Shown one piece after another: positions 22,446 through 33,964 of a stretch of DNA of 64,000 nt; position 1 is the first letter of the stretch; each line of letters starts with the position of its first letter. The position numbers and the translations under genes are program-made. Under the pieces are notes generated by a model. The model did no database searches. It saw only the letters and a list, made by a program, of their open reading frames with translations, and was not told the DNA's origin. Source of the DNA: Stentor coeruleus (Eukaryota > Ciliophora > Heterotrichea > Heterotrichida > Stentoridae); contig MPUH01000319.1 in NCBI GenBank assembly GCA_001970955.1, positions 1 to 64,000 on the forward strand, in the 5' to 3' direction.

Positions 22446-23327
22446 TTAATTTTTCCTTAAGTAATTAATCCCAAGTGACGCAATTTTCCCTATGATTGAC
22501 ATAAGTAAATGTTTCGGATGCCCATTTGTAACTTGAACATTCCCCAAACACTTCATCGCAGATTCTGCACATTCAAATCTATTTATAACAAGAATTGTTG
22601 GCTTGTATTTCCTAACTGCAACAGTATCAACATAACCAGGTTGTAAACATAAAATATCTACTTTGCTTTTTCTATCATTTTCAGCTTGAATAGATATTGT
22701 GAAGTATTTATCGAAATTCTTTGATGCTCCATATGGGATATTAAATTTTAATCTTAAATCGGCTAATACTGAACTCAGATTAATAATTCCCGATTTATGA
22801 GTCCTTTTATTCATTTCTGGCAAATAGATTCTTGTTAAAAATACAATTGGAAATAAATTTAAGGTAATTAAGTTGGTCAAATTGTCAATGCCAACCTCAG
22901 CAAAAGATTTCTTTATGGTATTTGATGTAGCTCCTATGTTATTTATTAGTAGGCTTACGTCAAGATCTTTAGTTTGAAAGAAAATATCATTGAAAAAGGT
23001 AACTGGGTCTTTTGAGCATTGGCTAAAGTCTTTGCATATACTTTTGACTTTAATTCCATATTTCGCTTTAAGGTCCTGAGCTTGATTTTTGAGCTTTTCT
23101 GGGTTGCGGCTTACTTGGATTATATTGAAACCTTGCTTGGCTAAGGTTTCAGTAAAGCCTTCACCTATACCGTCTGTGCACCCAGTAATAAGTGCCCATG
23201 ATCCTTTGCCGTATGCGCTAAGATTATTAGAACTTAGTATTGATTTGACAATGTTTAAGGCAGAAAAAAATAGGTAAAGTGTGCTGTTTAGACCAATTAT
23301 AAAGAAAAAAGTCTCCAGCATACACAT
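22446..23327 (-). CDS. short-chain dehydrogenase, very-long-chain 3-oxoacyl-CoA reductase type
   Basis: The 293-residue SDR has a hydrophobic N-terminal segment (~5-28), as in membrane-bound KAR/HSD17B12 enzymes. The cofactor motif TGCTDGIG is at 48-55, NNIG at 129-132, a serine in NLSS at 183-186 and the catalytic Tyr199/Lys203 in YGASK. PGYVDT is at 230-235. Such ER enzymes use NADPH to reduce 3-ketoacyl-CoA during fatty-acid elongation; steroid dehydrogenase activity is the alternative. The C-terminus ends NYLRKN, a possible but weak ER-retention signal. Confidence 0.9.
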   Translation of the reverse strand: MCMLETFFFIIGLNSTLYLFFSALNIVKSILSSNNLSAYGKGSWALITGCTDGIGEGFTETLAKQGFNIIQVSRNPEKLKNQAQDLKAKYGIKVKSICKDFSQCSKDPVTFFNDIFFQTKDLDVSLLINNIGATSNTIKKSFAEVGIDNLTNLITLNLFPIVFLTRIYLPEMNKRTHKSGIINLSSVLADLRLKFNIPYGASKNFDKYFTISIQAENDRKSKVDILCLQPGYVDTVAVRKYKPTILVINRFECAESAMKCLGNVQVTNGHPKHLLMSIIGKIASLGINYLRKN

Positions 23328-23904
23328 TTTTATATAATTTTTTTTGAATTTTTTTTTGAATATTAAATTAGAAAGTTACAGCTTTTTAGAGTATTAGACT
23401 TGTAGGTTTTGGTTATTTATAATTAAAGAAGAAAAATAGAGTGAAAGGGTCCAAGGTTTTTTTATTTGTATGATATGGGTTATAAATGGATTAATGGGTT
23501 ATGAGTGATTGAAATTATTGTTGGGGTTAAATGTGAAATTAGTTGCTGTAGAGATAAAATGAGTTTAATTTTGATATAATATTTACTTTATTTTGGTTAT
23601 AAAGTATGTAATTTAATGCAGAAATTTTATTACTAATGTAAAGCATCAAATAATATTTTAGAGTTTTAACAGATTATTATATAGTAATAAACTAATGTAT
23701 ACTAATTTTATACTTATTCTTATATTATCTAGATAAATAGCCCTAAATATATATTATAAGTTAATTATAATCTACAAAATCTTAACACATCTAGCACTAT
23801 AACACCCAAATCACCTGTCTCACATCTAAATTCCAAAAGAATCATTATTATGTCAACTTCCATAAAACTCTAAAATTTTCCTTCCTCTGTAAAATAATAA
23901 AAAT
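23328..23904. other. divergent intergenic region
   Basis: G-rich on + to about 23,600, C-rich from about 23,730 to the next start. No specific site recognised. Confidence 0.5.
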
Positions 23905-25662
23905 ATGAACGCAAATTTCAAAAGACGCAACAACTTGCATACAACCACCCTACCTCCTTGGTCTACTGACAACGTTTTAGAAGACCTAATCGTGACCAAA
24001 GATCCAAGAGAGACTATCGAAGCCATAAAGCAACTTCTATCATCAGGCCAAAGTGGTCCAAACCTCTACTTAATCTTAGCTAAAATGCCAAACAGCTCCA
24101 TTAAACTGACTATTCCTGAAACTATAATAAAACTCCCTCACCTGCCAACAATACATCTATACACAGATGAAAGGGGTTTTGTCCATTCTAAAACTGATGA
24201 AAAGTAATATAAAATCAGCTGTTTGTCAGCATTTTTCAAAGACATAACCCATGATATAAACACTGACGGAATCCCAAAATATATCCACATCGACGATAAC
24301 ATCCATGTTTGTATGGACGCTAAAGAAGCTTTACATTGGTGGGTTATCAGTAAAGCTGAAATGCATATGCTTCAAAAATATATAGCCCCAGGCAAAAAAC
24401 GTTTACAAAAACTTAGAGTTTATTGGAAAGCTAAAACTGGTTTAAGGTTTCTAGTTGTAAGTTCTTTATCAGCTATGCCAATTATATTAGCTAAACCTAA
24501 AAAACGTACAGTTAAGAATATTGGTATGTATCAGCATAAGATTAAAGATTATGCTTTTGCTGGAAGATTACTTAGAGCATCTTTTGACCCAACTTTACCT
24601 AATAAGAGTTTGATTAATTCACAAAGCGAAAGTTTGATTACTGAGAGTAAGATTGAAGAAGTGGATCAGGATATTGATAAACATTTTTTAGTCAAGTTTA
24701 ATGATAAGTATGCGACAAGTGTTAATGAAGTGCCGATGATTGATATGGTTAAGGATATTGTTATGGCGATTATACAGTGTATTAATAATAGTTCTAATGG
24801 GAATGTAGGGATAGCGAAAGGGAGGAATAAAGAGAGTGAAAGGGATAATTTGGTGATTTCAGAGATTATTGTGGACTTTTTGTTGGATAAAATGGGTAAG
24901 TGGGTGTTTATTGGATGCAAGGCATATAAGTTGGATTATATGCCTACGAAGTATAATGCGCTATTCCCGTTAAAAACTTTGAACTCAAATTCTTTGAATC
25001 GATATGAAGAATTCCTATCAAGGCCAACAAATGAGCCATTCCTCTCCGTCGCATCTCTAACCAGTCGCCTAAACAGTCTCGGCAAAAAATCATGTGAAAT
25101 CTTAAAAAAGCAAAAAGTGAGCTTCCAAACCCTAAGCCCGAAAATCTATATTTCACACATTTCAGAACTTAATTTACTTCATACTCCAAATTATCAATCC
25201 TCAGCCAAAGATAAGCTAACAGAAATTTATTCCACACAAATAAATAGAATCGCTGAACACTACGATAAAATTCGTTCAATGGCAAGGAAAAACAAAGTCG
25301 ATTTAGTTAGAAGAAAAACTTTAATTCTAACTGAATCAATACTTTTTATAACAGTAAAAAAAATTATTGAAAGACTTAAATTATTAAACGATTTAAAAAA
25401 AATTGCTGATATTGGAGAAGGTTTTTTTCCTCAGTTTTTTGCAAAAGTGATGGATGAAGAGAAAAATATGGACTTTTTTTTAAAATTTCAGCAGAATTAC
25501 GAATGGAAAATTACGATGAAACAATATAGGATGCTGAATAATATTATATTAGAAGAATGCAAAAAAACAGGGCTTTTTAGTGGAAATGATACCAAAGCTT
25601 TAGTGAGAGCGATGGAAAAATTTGAAGCTTTTATATTTAAATACAATTATGCGCATGATTGA
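23905..25662 (+). CDS. hypothetical protein, 580 aa, one intron
   Basis: Exons are 23,905-24,203 and 24,219-25,662. Removing the 15-nt intron joins HSKTDEN to CLSAFFKDITHDINTDGIP in one frame. No named domain is recognised. The protein is mainly helical, with WWVISKAEMHMLQKYI near 145 and a lysine-rich C-terminal third containing RMARKNKVDLVRRKT-like helices. Synonymous base use changes sharply at about 24,960, from G-rich to C-rich, without interrupting the frame. Confidence 0.8.
24204..24218 (+). other. 15-nt intron
   Basis: GTAATATAAAATCAG, located between codon positions 2 and 3. Without removal the frame stops at the TAA inside it. Confidence 0.88.
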
Positions 25663-25889
25663 TTAAGGTAAATTATATTATGATTCATAGTATTAGTTTA
25701 GATTATGAGTATAAAAAATATAGCAGAACTACTTTATTATATATGCTTTTGCTAAAAAACTCCTCATAAAGTTGTGTAATATTTATTTTTAAGCCTAGAG
25801 ATCAATGTAAATTATAATCTCAATATTGTTTAGTATTAAAACCTATTTATCTACCATATAATTATCAGCAAATTACTAAATACTATACA

Positions 25890-28800
25890 TTAATTTTTCC
25901 TTGTAACACTATTTCCTGCAGTTCTTGGGTGGACTTTTAAAAAATATGCATCTAAAGTAATCGACGCAATCTTTGTAACCAACTTACTAGTCCTCGACAC
26001 TGAAGGGGGTTTTTTACTTTCCATAAAATCATTCCTTTCATCCTCAGTTACAGCTTTCCCATCAAGAAACAACAGCCCAGGAGATTTCCTAATAATCCCA
26101 ACACGGTAACCAGCTTTACGTTCTAAAGGGTTCCCTGCAAGCATCAATTCTAACAAAGAAGGCAAACTATGTACTTTTTCAATATCCAGCATCTCAGATA
26201 TTCTATTCCCAGTAGCTTTTATCGCTTGCAACCAGACAAGGTTTTCTAAAAAGTTTAAGTTTTTCAACCCATTTCCATCAAAATTAACCATTCTTATATT
26301 CGGGAGCTCTAATTTCCTATCAAAACTTCTGATTTTATTAAAAGACAAATCCAATTCTCTTAATGAACACAAACATTCTATAAAATCAGTTTTCGCTATA
26401 AGGTTTTGTGAAGCATTAAGGATTCTAAGATTGCGTAAATTTGCAAATTGTAACCCTGCAAAGTTAGTAAAAATGTTATTTGAAATATTAAGCATTTCAA
26501 GGTTTGGTAAAGATATCAAAGCTTTGCTACTAGAAAGAAAAGAGTCGATTTTATTATTAGAAAGATCAAGTTTCGCTAGCATAGGCATAAAGGCGAACAT
26601 AGAAAAATTCGTAAAAAGGTTAGATTTCAGATTAAGCTCAAGGAGTTTTGGGAACTGTTCATTAGTAAACATGTTTTCCAAGCTCCTAAGTTTAGAATTC
26701 GATAAATCCAATTGCCTTAGTTCAATAGTCCTTAGCCCAGCCGACCTTTTTTCTAGTAATTCTTCAGAAAGAACCCCTCCAAAGTCTTGCTTTGCTTGTA
26801 AAATTTCTGCATTTTCGACGTTTATTCCATTAAGAACCTTAAGTCCATTCAAATGATAAAGGACAAAAAAACGATTCCTCGCACTTTCAGCTAAAGGGTT
26901 ACCAAAAATATCAAGGATCATGAGATTTGGGATTTTCTTCAAACCAATAAGCTCTTTTGTATCACTTATATTATTATTGCTTATATATAATTCTTGTAAT
27001 GACTGAATATCTTTTATATCTCCAATATTAGTAAGAAGGTTACTTTCTAAACATAAACGGGTCAAAATAAATAAATGGGTTAGATTTGAAAACTTGCATA
27101 TACGGTTATATGACAAATCTAAAGACTTGATATTAAAATTGGTATTAAGGTTGCATATGATTTCTATAAAATTGCTTGATAAATTCAGTTCTTCTAAGAC
27201 TTCGCAGTTAGAAAGGTAGTTGATTTCACATATAAAGTTGTTGCTGAGGTTAAGTTTTTTAAGCAACCTGCAGTTTTCAAGACCTTTCATGGTTAGAAGG
27301 TAAGCGTTTTCAAGTTCTAAGGTTTCGAGTCTGTGGAAAAAATCAGCACTTGCTGGGTTTATGGCTGGGAAGTATATAAAAGTGCTTACCAGAGCTGCTG
27401 TGATTTCATATAAAACTGTTTTTCTTTGTATTTTTGTTATGTTTCTCCAGTCAAGAACAGTTAAATTAGGTAAAAGTCCTAGTATGACTTCATCATACTT
27501 GTAATCTAGGTATATATCATTATGAAAGCAGGTTAGTTTTATAACAGATTTAGGGATTTTCCTGGTTTCTCCTAACGAAAATATCATGTTATTATGAAGA
27601 TCGAGCTCAGTAAGTGTTGATATTTGGCTTATCCCATCAAGACTTGTTATCAAATTGAAACTCGCATCTAATTTAACCAGTTCTACTAGACAAGATAAAG
27701 CTTCTAATGTCATAAGTAAGTTTCCAGACAGTATCAATGTCGACATTTTAGTAAAACTACTGAGGTTTATCTTCTGCAAATTACAGTCCAAGAGGTTTAA
27801 GTACTCATTTTTCGACCCTCTGCAAAAACTCTTAAGATTTGAGTCCTCCAGCATCATAGTCATATACCTTTTAGGAACTTCTGGGACCAAGTTTTCTATA
27901 GAAAACACATCCGGGACGAGTTGCTCTGATAAAAAAGCGCTGATTGGTTTAGATAAAGACTCAAGTGAAGACTCAATAGATATAGGGCTCTGTGAAAACC
28001 CATCAGCCGAGTACTCAAACTCAATATAATACTCAGGCAATATAAGTGTGTTATCAAAAAGAAACCAAACTCGTTGCTTTATATCATATTCAAAAGTCCT
28101 ATATACTGCCCAGCATATATTTGGAGGATTAAATGGACATAAATCCCATACTTCCCTAGGAGTCATATTTTCTTGATAATATGGTACTCTTAAATCCCCT
28201 TTTCCTTTACCAAAATACACTTTACACAATAAAACTCTACCTTTAGGCCAGAATATCTCATGAACATCATCATATTCTTCACACATTTCCCTAACCCTTG
28301 ATATCTCAGAAGTCCCTAATGAATATGATAAAGGTATACAACAAGGATGACCCATTGATGCATACTCAGAAGGAGATTTAAACCCTTCAGATATTATCTG
28401 ATCAAGATCATCACCACTATAAAAAAGATAGTCTATGTTACGTTTGTAATAATTTTCGCTTATATCGACTAAACTTTCGAGCTTTTCTTCAAAACGATTT
28501 CGTAAAAGACGATTGTGGATACGAACTACTCGGGTTGGGCAAATGGGCATTGTATCCCCTTGACGGGAAGATATGAGATCACAGCAGCTTTTGTACCAGC
28601 TGTCGTTTGGAGAACCTTCTTCAAAGCGTAAGTTGCCCCCAGCGGAGAACTCGTTTTCAAGTTCTTGGGAGATAATTTTGCCCCAGTTTTCAATTTTGTT
28701 TAGGATACACATGAAAATCCTGTTGTAGCCACAAACTTTTTGATACTCTTCTTTGATTTTACCAATCAACAGTGCATGGTTTTCATCCAACAATGCATTA

Positions 28801-29735
28801 AGCTGGTTTTTCTCATACTTTCTCAGTGGGTTATCCATTACTTTTTCATCACCAAAAACCCAAGCTTCATTTTCTTCACTTTTATGCGTATTCTCATCAA
28901 TCTCCCTCTCAATTTCCTTTGTAGCTTTTAACAATCTTAATATATAATCCCAAGACCCTTTCGATCTATTCATTGCCTCATTAGTTACTTGTCTAACCAT
29001 ATTTGCAATAGACCTTTTCAGTGTTTTGATCCTCATTGTATAATACAGTTTTTTCTTTACAAAAGTCGACTCAGCCAAAGCTCTAGACTCAGCACTAACA
29101 TAATTAGCATCTAAAATCGTCAATTGTCTCAAATAATACAAGACAAAAATCGAATAATTAGATAAAGAACATATAGTCGAATCACCATAATTAGGATCAG
29201 CCAATGATAAATTAGTGAGTTTTTCCATACGACTAAGTTTGAAGATTTCTCCAAAGCTGCAAATTGGGTTACCTGATAAATTTAGTATCTCTAAAGACCT
29301 TAGCAATATAAGATTACTGTTTATTGTTTGGATTTGGTTTCTTGCTAATGATAATTCTTTAAGTCGTTGAAGGGTTTCAAAGTTTTCTATTACAATGATT
29401 TGATTTTCATTTATCCAAAGCCATTCTAAACTTATGAGTGTTTGAAGATTTTCTATATCTTTGATTTTGTTACAAGATAGGTTTAGACGTCTTAAAGAAG
29501 ATAAACCATCGAGACCTTCTGTGGATTGTAGGTAGTTTTCTGATAAGTAGAGCTCTTCGAGGTTTTTAAGAAGGTGGAGACCTTCGATACATTCAATTTG
29601 GGTCTTGTTTATTGATAGGATTTTTAGGTTAATGAAATACTTAACGGGCTTCATGGTTTGGAGATCTTCAAGGCAAATTTCAATTTCGGTAACTTCAGGC
29701 ATTTTGGTTGAATATGAAAGCCCTGCAAATTCCAT
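25890..29735 (-). CDS. LRRC9: LRRC9-like leucine-rich repeat protein
   Basis: The 1281-residue protein has SDS22-type leucine-rich repeats in two blocks (~15-220 and ~640-1230). Between them is a non-repeat domain (~430-590, e.g. GHPCCIPLSYSLGTSE and FWPKGRVLLCKVYFGKGKGD). After the first block it has NYSIFVLYYLRQLTILDANYVSAES and YYTMRIKTLKR-like text split by short gaps, which matches vertebrate LRRC9. The central domain resembles a PARP-like fold, a weak inference. LRRC9 relatives occur mainly in ciliated organisms, so an axonemal or ciliary role is likely. No intron is needed. It ends at a TAA beside the 23,905 gene. Confidence 0.8.
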   Translation of the reverse strand: MEFAGLSYSTKMPEVTEIEICLEDLQTMKPVKYFINLKILSINKTQIECIEGLHLLKNLEELYLSENYLQSTEGLDGLSSLRRLNLSCNKIKDIENLQTLISLEWLWINENQIIVIENFETLQRLKELSLARNQIQTINSNLILLRSLEILNLSGNPICSFGEIFKLSRMEKLTNLSLADPNYGDSTICSLSNYSIFVLYYLRQLTILDANYVSAESRALAESTFVKKKLYYTMRIKTLKRSIANMVRQVTNEAMNRSKGSWDYILRLLKATKEIEREIDENTHKSEENEAWVFGDEKVMDNPLRKYEKNQLNALLDENHALLIGKIKEEYQKVCGYNRIFMCILNKIENWGKIISQELENEFSAGGNLRFEEGSPNDSWYKSCCDLISSRQGDTMPICPTRVVRIHNRLLRNRFEEKLESLVDISENYYKRNIDYLFYSGDDLDQIISEGFKSPSEYASMGHPCCIPLSYSLGTSEISRVREMCEEYDDVHEIFWPKGRVLLCKVYFGKGKGDLRVPYYQENMTPREVWDLCPFNPPNICWAVYRTFEYDIKQRVWFLFDNTLILPEYYIEFEYSADGFSQSPISIESSLESLSKPISAFLSEQLVPDVFSIENLVPEVPKRYMTMMLEDSNLKSFCRGSKNEYLNLLDCNLQKINLSSFTKMSTLILSGNLLMTLEALSCLVELVKLDASFNLITSLDGISQISTLTELDLHNNMIFSLGETRKIPKSVIKLTCFHNDIYLDYKYDEVILGLLPNLTVLDWRNITKIQRKTVLYEITAALVSTFIYFPAINPASADFFHRLETLELENAYLLTMKGLENCRLLKKLNLSNNFICEINYLSNCEVLEELNLSSNFIEIICNLNTNFNIKSLDLSYNRICKFSNLTHLFILTRLCLESNLLTNIGDIKDIQSLQELYISNNNISDTKELIGLKKIPNLMILDIFGNPLAESARNRFFVLYHLNGLKVLNGINVENAEILQAKQDFGGVLSEELLEKRSAGLRTIELRQLDLSNSKLRSLENMFTNEQFPKLLELNLKSNLFTNFSMFAFMPMLAKLDLSNNKIDSFLSSSKALISLPNLEMLNISNNIFTNFAGLQFANLRNLRILNASQNLIAKTDFIECLCSLRELDLSFNKIRSFDRKLELPNIRMVNFDGNGLKNLNFLENLVWLQAIKATGNRISEMLDIEKVHSLPSLLELMLAGNPLERKAGYRVGIIRKSPGLLFLDGKAVTEDERNDFMESKKPPSVSRTSKLVTKIASITLDAYFLKVHPRTAGNSVTRKN

Positions 29736-30884
29736 CTATGTTATACTTACAAGGTCTCTTAGATCTGCATGTATTTCCATATAGATTATAATTAAGCATT
29801 TTTTTTTTGATATGATTGAAAGGAAGGAGGGTATTAGGGTGTTAATGTAAAGAGTTTATAGAATATTTAGGTTTTATATTTATCTTTATTATAGAAAGAT
29901 GTTTTAAAGGAAGGTTATGGGTTGATATAAAATTTTATATTGAATCGGTTGCAGAATAATTTAGGAAGTTTTTGATTATGCTTTAATATATTTTTGTAAG
30001 AGAGTTTATGAGAGTTTGTGATTTTGGGTGTGATTTTTTGTATAGAGATGTCCTTTGAAAGGTAAGTTATTTTGGTTTGGGTTTTTTAATTGTTATATAA
30101 AATTGATAATATGGTGAGTTTAAATGATAATTTGTTTATATAGAATAGAGAGATAATGATGAAATATAGGAAAACAGCTTTTGGTATGAATTTGGAGGAT
30201 TATTAATAATTAATTAAGAATAAATTATAATAGATTTAAGAATTGTAAAACAAATTATAAAGTTTTTTAATATATATCAAATTAATATAAAATATCTTAA
30301 TTTCATCATTCGCTCAAATTATACACAAATAGCATGCATAACTCGATTTATGCTCTAAAAATTAAAAAAAATATATTTATGTATTACCCAAACACTAAAT
30401 CTCAAACTTCTCAATTCTAATAATAATTTAATTAACCCCTACACTCTATCATAATTCTAATCCCAGCAAATATTCTCTAATATCAACATCTTTTAATATC
30501 TCATTATCCTAATCCAAAAATATAAAATTTAAAAAAATTTCTCATGCATAATCCAATTACAAGCGCATAACCTCAAAACTTAATCTAAATTCCTAACACA
30601 TAATATAGTCAATATACTGACTAGTTACAAAAAATTTAAAAGACTAAAGCATTTAATCAAAATCAATCAGACATGAGAATTAATTAAAAAAATTAAGACA
30701 TGAAACAATCAACCCATAAAAACAAAAATAACACAAGCCAATCTATAATCCATTATAAAATATACTATATAATTATTTTCAATAATACAATCATAATACT
30801 CAGATATCATATTTCTTACTACACTTTCAGAAGTATCAAACTAAAAATATGAAAAAAATCTTATATAATTATAACCAATTAACA
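29736..30884. other. divergent intergenic region with sharp composition switch
   Basis: G-rich and C-poor on + to about 30,200, then C-rich and G-poor from about 30,300. It should hold promoters for LRRC9 and the CDPK. No TATA or other defined site can be picked out of the AT-rich background. Confidence 0.5.
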
Positions 30885-32333
30885 ATGGGTTGTGCTATGA
30901 TTTCAAAAAAACCTATAATGGTTTCTTCTCGCAAAAAAACAATCATCCTCTATCCTGGACAGTTTGTCACAAATCTAAAAGATAGTATTTATTCGCATTA
31001 TACTATAAAAAATGAGCTTGGATGTGGGTCTTATGGCCGTGTTGTCCTTGCAGTGCACAATCTCAGTCATGAATTACGGGCAATAAAAATTATAAACAAA
31101 TTCGCTATACAGAATGAAGAAACTAGGTCAAAAATACTAAATGAAGTGGAGATAATGAAGAATTTAGACCATCCTAATATTATTAAGATTTATGAATTTC
31201 ATGAAGACGAGTTTAATTTGTATTTGATTATGGACTTGTGTACTGGAGGGGAACTTTTAGAAGCAATATTGAAGAATGGGTGTTTGAATGAGTCACAAGC
31301 TGCTGGGTTTATGAAACAAATTCTTTCAGCAGTAGTGTATCTGCATAACAATAAAATTATACATCGTGATTTAAAGCTCGAAAATATGCTGCTAGAAACT
31401 CAATTTTCAAGCAATCTAAAACTCATCGACTTCGGTGCAGCAACAAATTTTACTCCAGGCAAATCTCTAGACTTCCGTATAGGTACTGTAAACTACATAG
31501 CCCCAGAAGTCCTCAAGAAAAAATATACAGAAAAATGTGATGTCTGGTCATGTGGAGTTCTCATGTACGTTTTAGTCTCTGGTCGACTTCCCTTCTCTTC
31601 AAAGCAAAAAGCTGAGACAATAAAATTAATCCAAAAAGCAAAATACGCTTTATCAGGAGGTGTTTGGGATTTTGTATCTTCAGAAGCTAAAGACTTGATT
31701 TCAAAAATGCTAGAAATCAACCCAGCAAAGAGACTCTCAGCTTCTGAAGCTTTTTCCCATCCATGGTTTGTTCAAATCGAAACTCCAATAATCAGACCAA
31801 ACCTCCTTGAAATTGTGGCAAATAATCTCAAAACTTTTCATGAAACATCAAAATTCCAAAGAGCTGTGATTAGGTTTATAGCAAGCCAACTGCTAACTTT
31901 GACAGAAAAAAACGAGCTGACAAGTATTTTTTTAAGCTTGGATACTGAAGGGACAGGGAAAATAAGCGAAAATCAGTTGATAATGTATTGGAAGAAGATA
32001 TTTGGAGAGGATTTAGGGGAAAATGATATTCATAATATGATGACGAGGATTGATACTGATAAAAGTGGATATTTAGACTATTCGGAATTCTTAGTTGCTG
32101 CTATGGATAGGAAAAAATTGTTGAGTCATGAACATCTTGATGCTGTATTTAAAGCTTTTGATCATGATAAAAATGGGAAAATCTCAGCTTTGGAACTTAG
32201 GAATATGTTGGATTCCAATCAAGGGCTTGAATTAAGTATTTATGCTTCAGTTATTAAGGATGTTGATCAGAATGGTGATGGATATGTGGATTATAAAGAG
32301 TTTAAGTCTATGATGAATGCTTTAGCATCATAG
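30885..32333 (+). CDS. calcium-dependent protein kinase (CDPK)
   Basis: A Ser/Thr kinase domain is followed by four EF-hands, the CDPK layout. The glycine loop is GCGSYGRVV, and HRDLKLENML, DFGAATNF and APEVL are intact. EF loops begin near residues 351 (DTEGTGKISENQ), 388 (DTDKSGYLDYSE), 424 (DHDKNGKISALE) and 459 (DQNGDGYVDYKE). An in-frame ATG also lies at 30,849. I prefer 30,885 because it gives MGC, a glycine for N-myristoylation and a cysteine for palmitoylation, giving 482 residues. Calcium binding to the C-terminal lobe should activate the kinase at membranes. Confidence 0.95.
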   Translation: MGCAMISKKPIMVSSRKKTIILYPGQFVTNLKDSIYSHYTIKNELGCGSYGRVVLAVHNLSHELRAIKIINKFAIQNEETRSKILNEVEIMKNLDHPNIIKIYEFHEDEFNLYLIMDLCTGGELLEAILKNGCLNESQAAGFMKQILSAVVYLHNNKIIHRDLKLENMLLETQFSSNLKLIDFGAATNFTPGKSLDFRIGTVNYIAPEVLKKKYTEKCDVWSCGVLMYVLVSGRLPFSSKQKAETIKLIQKAKYALSGGVWDFVSSEAKDLISKMLEINPAKRLSASEAFSHPWFVQIETPIIRPNLLEIVANNLKTFHETSKFQRAVIRFIASQLLTLTEKNELTSIFLSLDTEGTGKISENQLIMYWKKIFGEDLGENDIHNMMTRIDTDKSGYLDYSEFLVAAMDRKKLLSHEHLDAVFKAFDHDKNGKISALELRNMLDSNQGLELSIYASVIKDVDQNGDGYVDYKEFKSMMNALAS

Positions 32334-32959
32334 GCTTTTGTATAATTCTTTAAGATAACTAAATTTTGAGTTGGAAATGAGGTTTTGGATTTAATTTCTT
32401 TAGATTGGAATAAAATTTGTATTTAAGATATGAAGTTTTGATGAATTAAGGGTTTATAATATTTTGGCTTAGATTTTAGCATATATGAAAGATTAGGAAA
32501 TAGTTTTGAGTTTGGGAATTGAATAAGATGATTAAGGTAATAAGATAATATTGAAGTTTTATAGTTTATCTTAAGGAGGATGTTTTTAAATTATTTAAGT
32601 ATATGAGGATAATGTGTTAGAAATGATATGAATTATAATATGTTGTAACTATATTTCATAATTTAATACTTTTAAATATCGCATTATAAAATTTTATCTC
32701 ATACTATCACTTTCCTCATAGTCCGTATTTCTTCATAATTTGCTTTGCATCCTATAATTTCTTTTCATCTACATTTTATTCAATAAAACAAAATATTCAT
32801 ATCACTAATAAAAAATATTCAATCTAAAATATCTAGCATACTTATAATAAAAATATGCTTATAAACTAAAGACTTCAAGCGAGGAAAACCACACAAAAGC
32901 TTTCAATCTTCAAGTGAAGAAACATCAAATATAAAAACCCGAATCTTCAATCTTTAGTA
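32334..32959. other. tandem intergenic region with composition switch
   Basis: G-rich after the CDPK, C-rich before the CDK, with the change near 32,650. No other content recognised. Confidence 0.5.
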
Positions 32960-33859
32960 ATGGATACACAAAGTTCACTGTCACGATACGAGATTCTTAG
33001 GGAAATAGGTAAAGGGTCTTATGGAGTTGTCTATCAGGCGAAAGATTTAACAAACAATGCTTGTGTAGCAATAAAAGAAATGAAACTCAAAGAACCTAAA
33101 GAAGGGATATCTCCATCAATTCTTAGAGAATTAGCGATATTAAAAAGGTTAGACCATCCTAATATCCTATCGATAAAGGATTTTTTTATAGAAAGCCAGA
33201 AGTATTATTTGGTATTTGAATATATGGACCAAGACTTAAAGCATTATCTAGACTCTTTGACTCAGCCATTAAGTGAAATTGCTGTTAAGCACTATGCTTA
33301 TCAATTGCTACTAGGCCTAAGTTATTGTCATAGTAATTGTATAATCCACAGAGACCTAAAACCTCACAATTTGCTTATGCTCAGAGATAGTCTTAAAATA
33401 GCTGATTTTGGACTGTCAAGAATGTGTGTTTTCCCAGATGAACCAACTACACCCATAGTACAAACCCTTTGGTATAGAGCTCCTGAACTTCTTCTAGGCA
33501 CAAATTACAATGAAAAAATCGACATGTGGTCTTTAGGATGTATATTTGGAGAACTTATCACTGGAGCACCGATCTTCCCTGGATACAACCAAATCGACCA
33601 ACTCTGGAAAATATACAGCATATTAGGAAGCCCTGATACAAGCTTGTGGCCTAATGTTCAAAATCTTAAAGGATTTCATGCTTCTCCAATATGGACACCT
33701 GTGAATTTTAAAGAAATTTTCCCTGTATTAAGTGAAGAAGGTGTAGACTTTTTGAGTAAAGTACTGGTTTTAGACCCTGCTAAGAGAATGTCCTCACATC
33801 AAGCACTTCAACATCCATATTTCCGCGAGTTTAGATATGTATCTTTGCCTAAGTTTTAA
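32960..33859 (+). CDS. cyclin-dependent kinase-like protein kinase
   Basis: The 299-residue single-domain kinase is of CDK size. The glycine loop GKGSYGVVY keeps the inhibitory Tyr position. Lys39 (VAIK) is catalytic. The cyclin-binding helix reads SPSILRE (51-57) in place of PSTAIRE. HRDLKPHN, DFGLSR and the T-loop TTPIVQTLWYRAPE are present, the second Thr aligning with the activating Thr160 of CDK2. The variant helix suggests a CDK7/CDK10/ciliate-specific subgroup, not CDK1; the cyclin partner is unknown. The 3' part is repeated at 34,108-35,079. Confidence 0.92.
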   Translation: MDTQSSLSRYEILREIGKGSYGVVYQAKDLTNNACVAIKEMKLKEPKEGISPSILRELAILKRLDHPNILSIKDFFIESQKYYLVFEYMDQDLKHYLDSLTQPLSEIAVKHYAYQLLLGLSYCHSNCIIHRDLKPHNLLMLRDSLKIADFGLSRMCVFPDEPTTPIVQTLWYRAPELLLGTNYNEKIDMWSLGCIFGELITGAPIFPGYNQIDQLWKIYSILGSPDTSLWPNVQNLKGFHASPIWTPVNFKEIFPVLSEEGVDFLSKVLVLDPAKRMSSHQALQHPYFREFRYVSLPKF

Positions 33860-33964
33860 GTAATTGAATTGTTTTGTATAGATTTTATTGAAGAATATAT
33901 AAGAATTGTTTTGAGTTTTTTGTGTTATAAGATTTAGTTTGGTAATTAAGATTTATTGTAAATG

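Noticed and set aside
26431-26856. Long antisense frames inside LRRC9 and other large genes
   Set aside because: They mirror the codon pattern of the sense gene and carry no independent domain.
30849-30884. Upstream ATG as the CDPK start
   Set aside because: Not excluded, but the downstream ATG gives MGC, the expected lipidation start of CDPKs.
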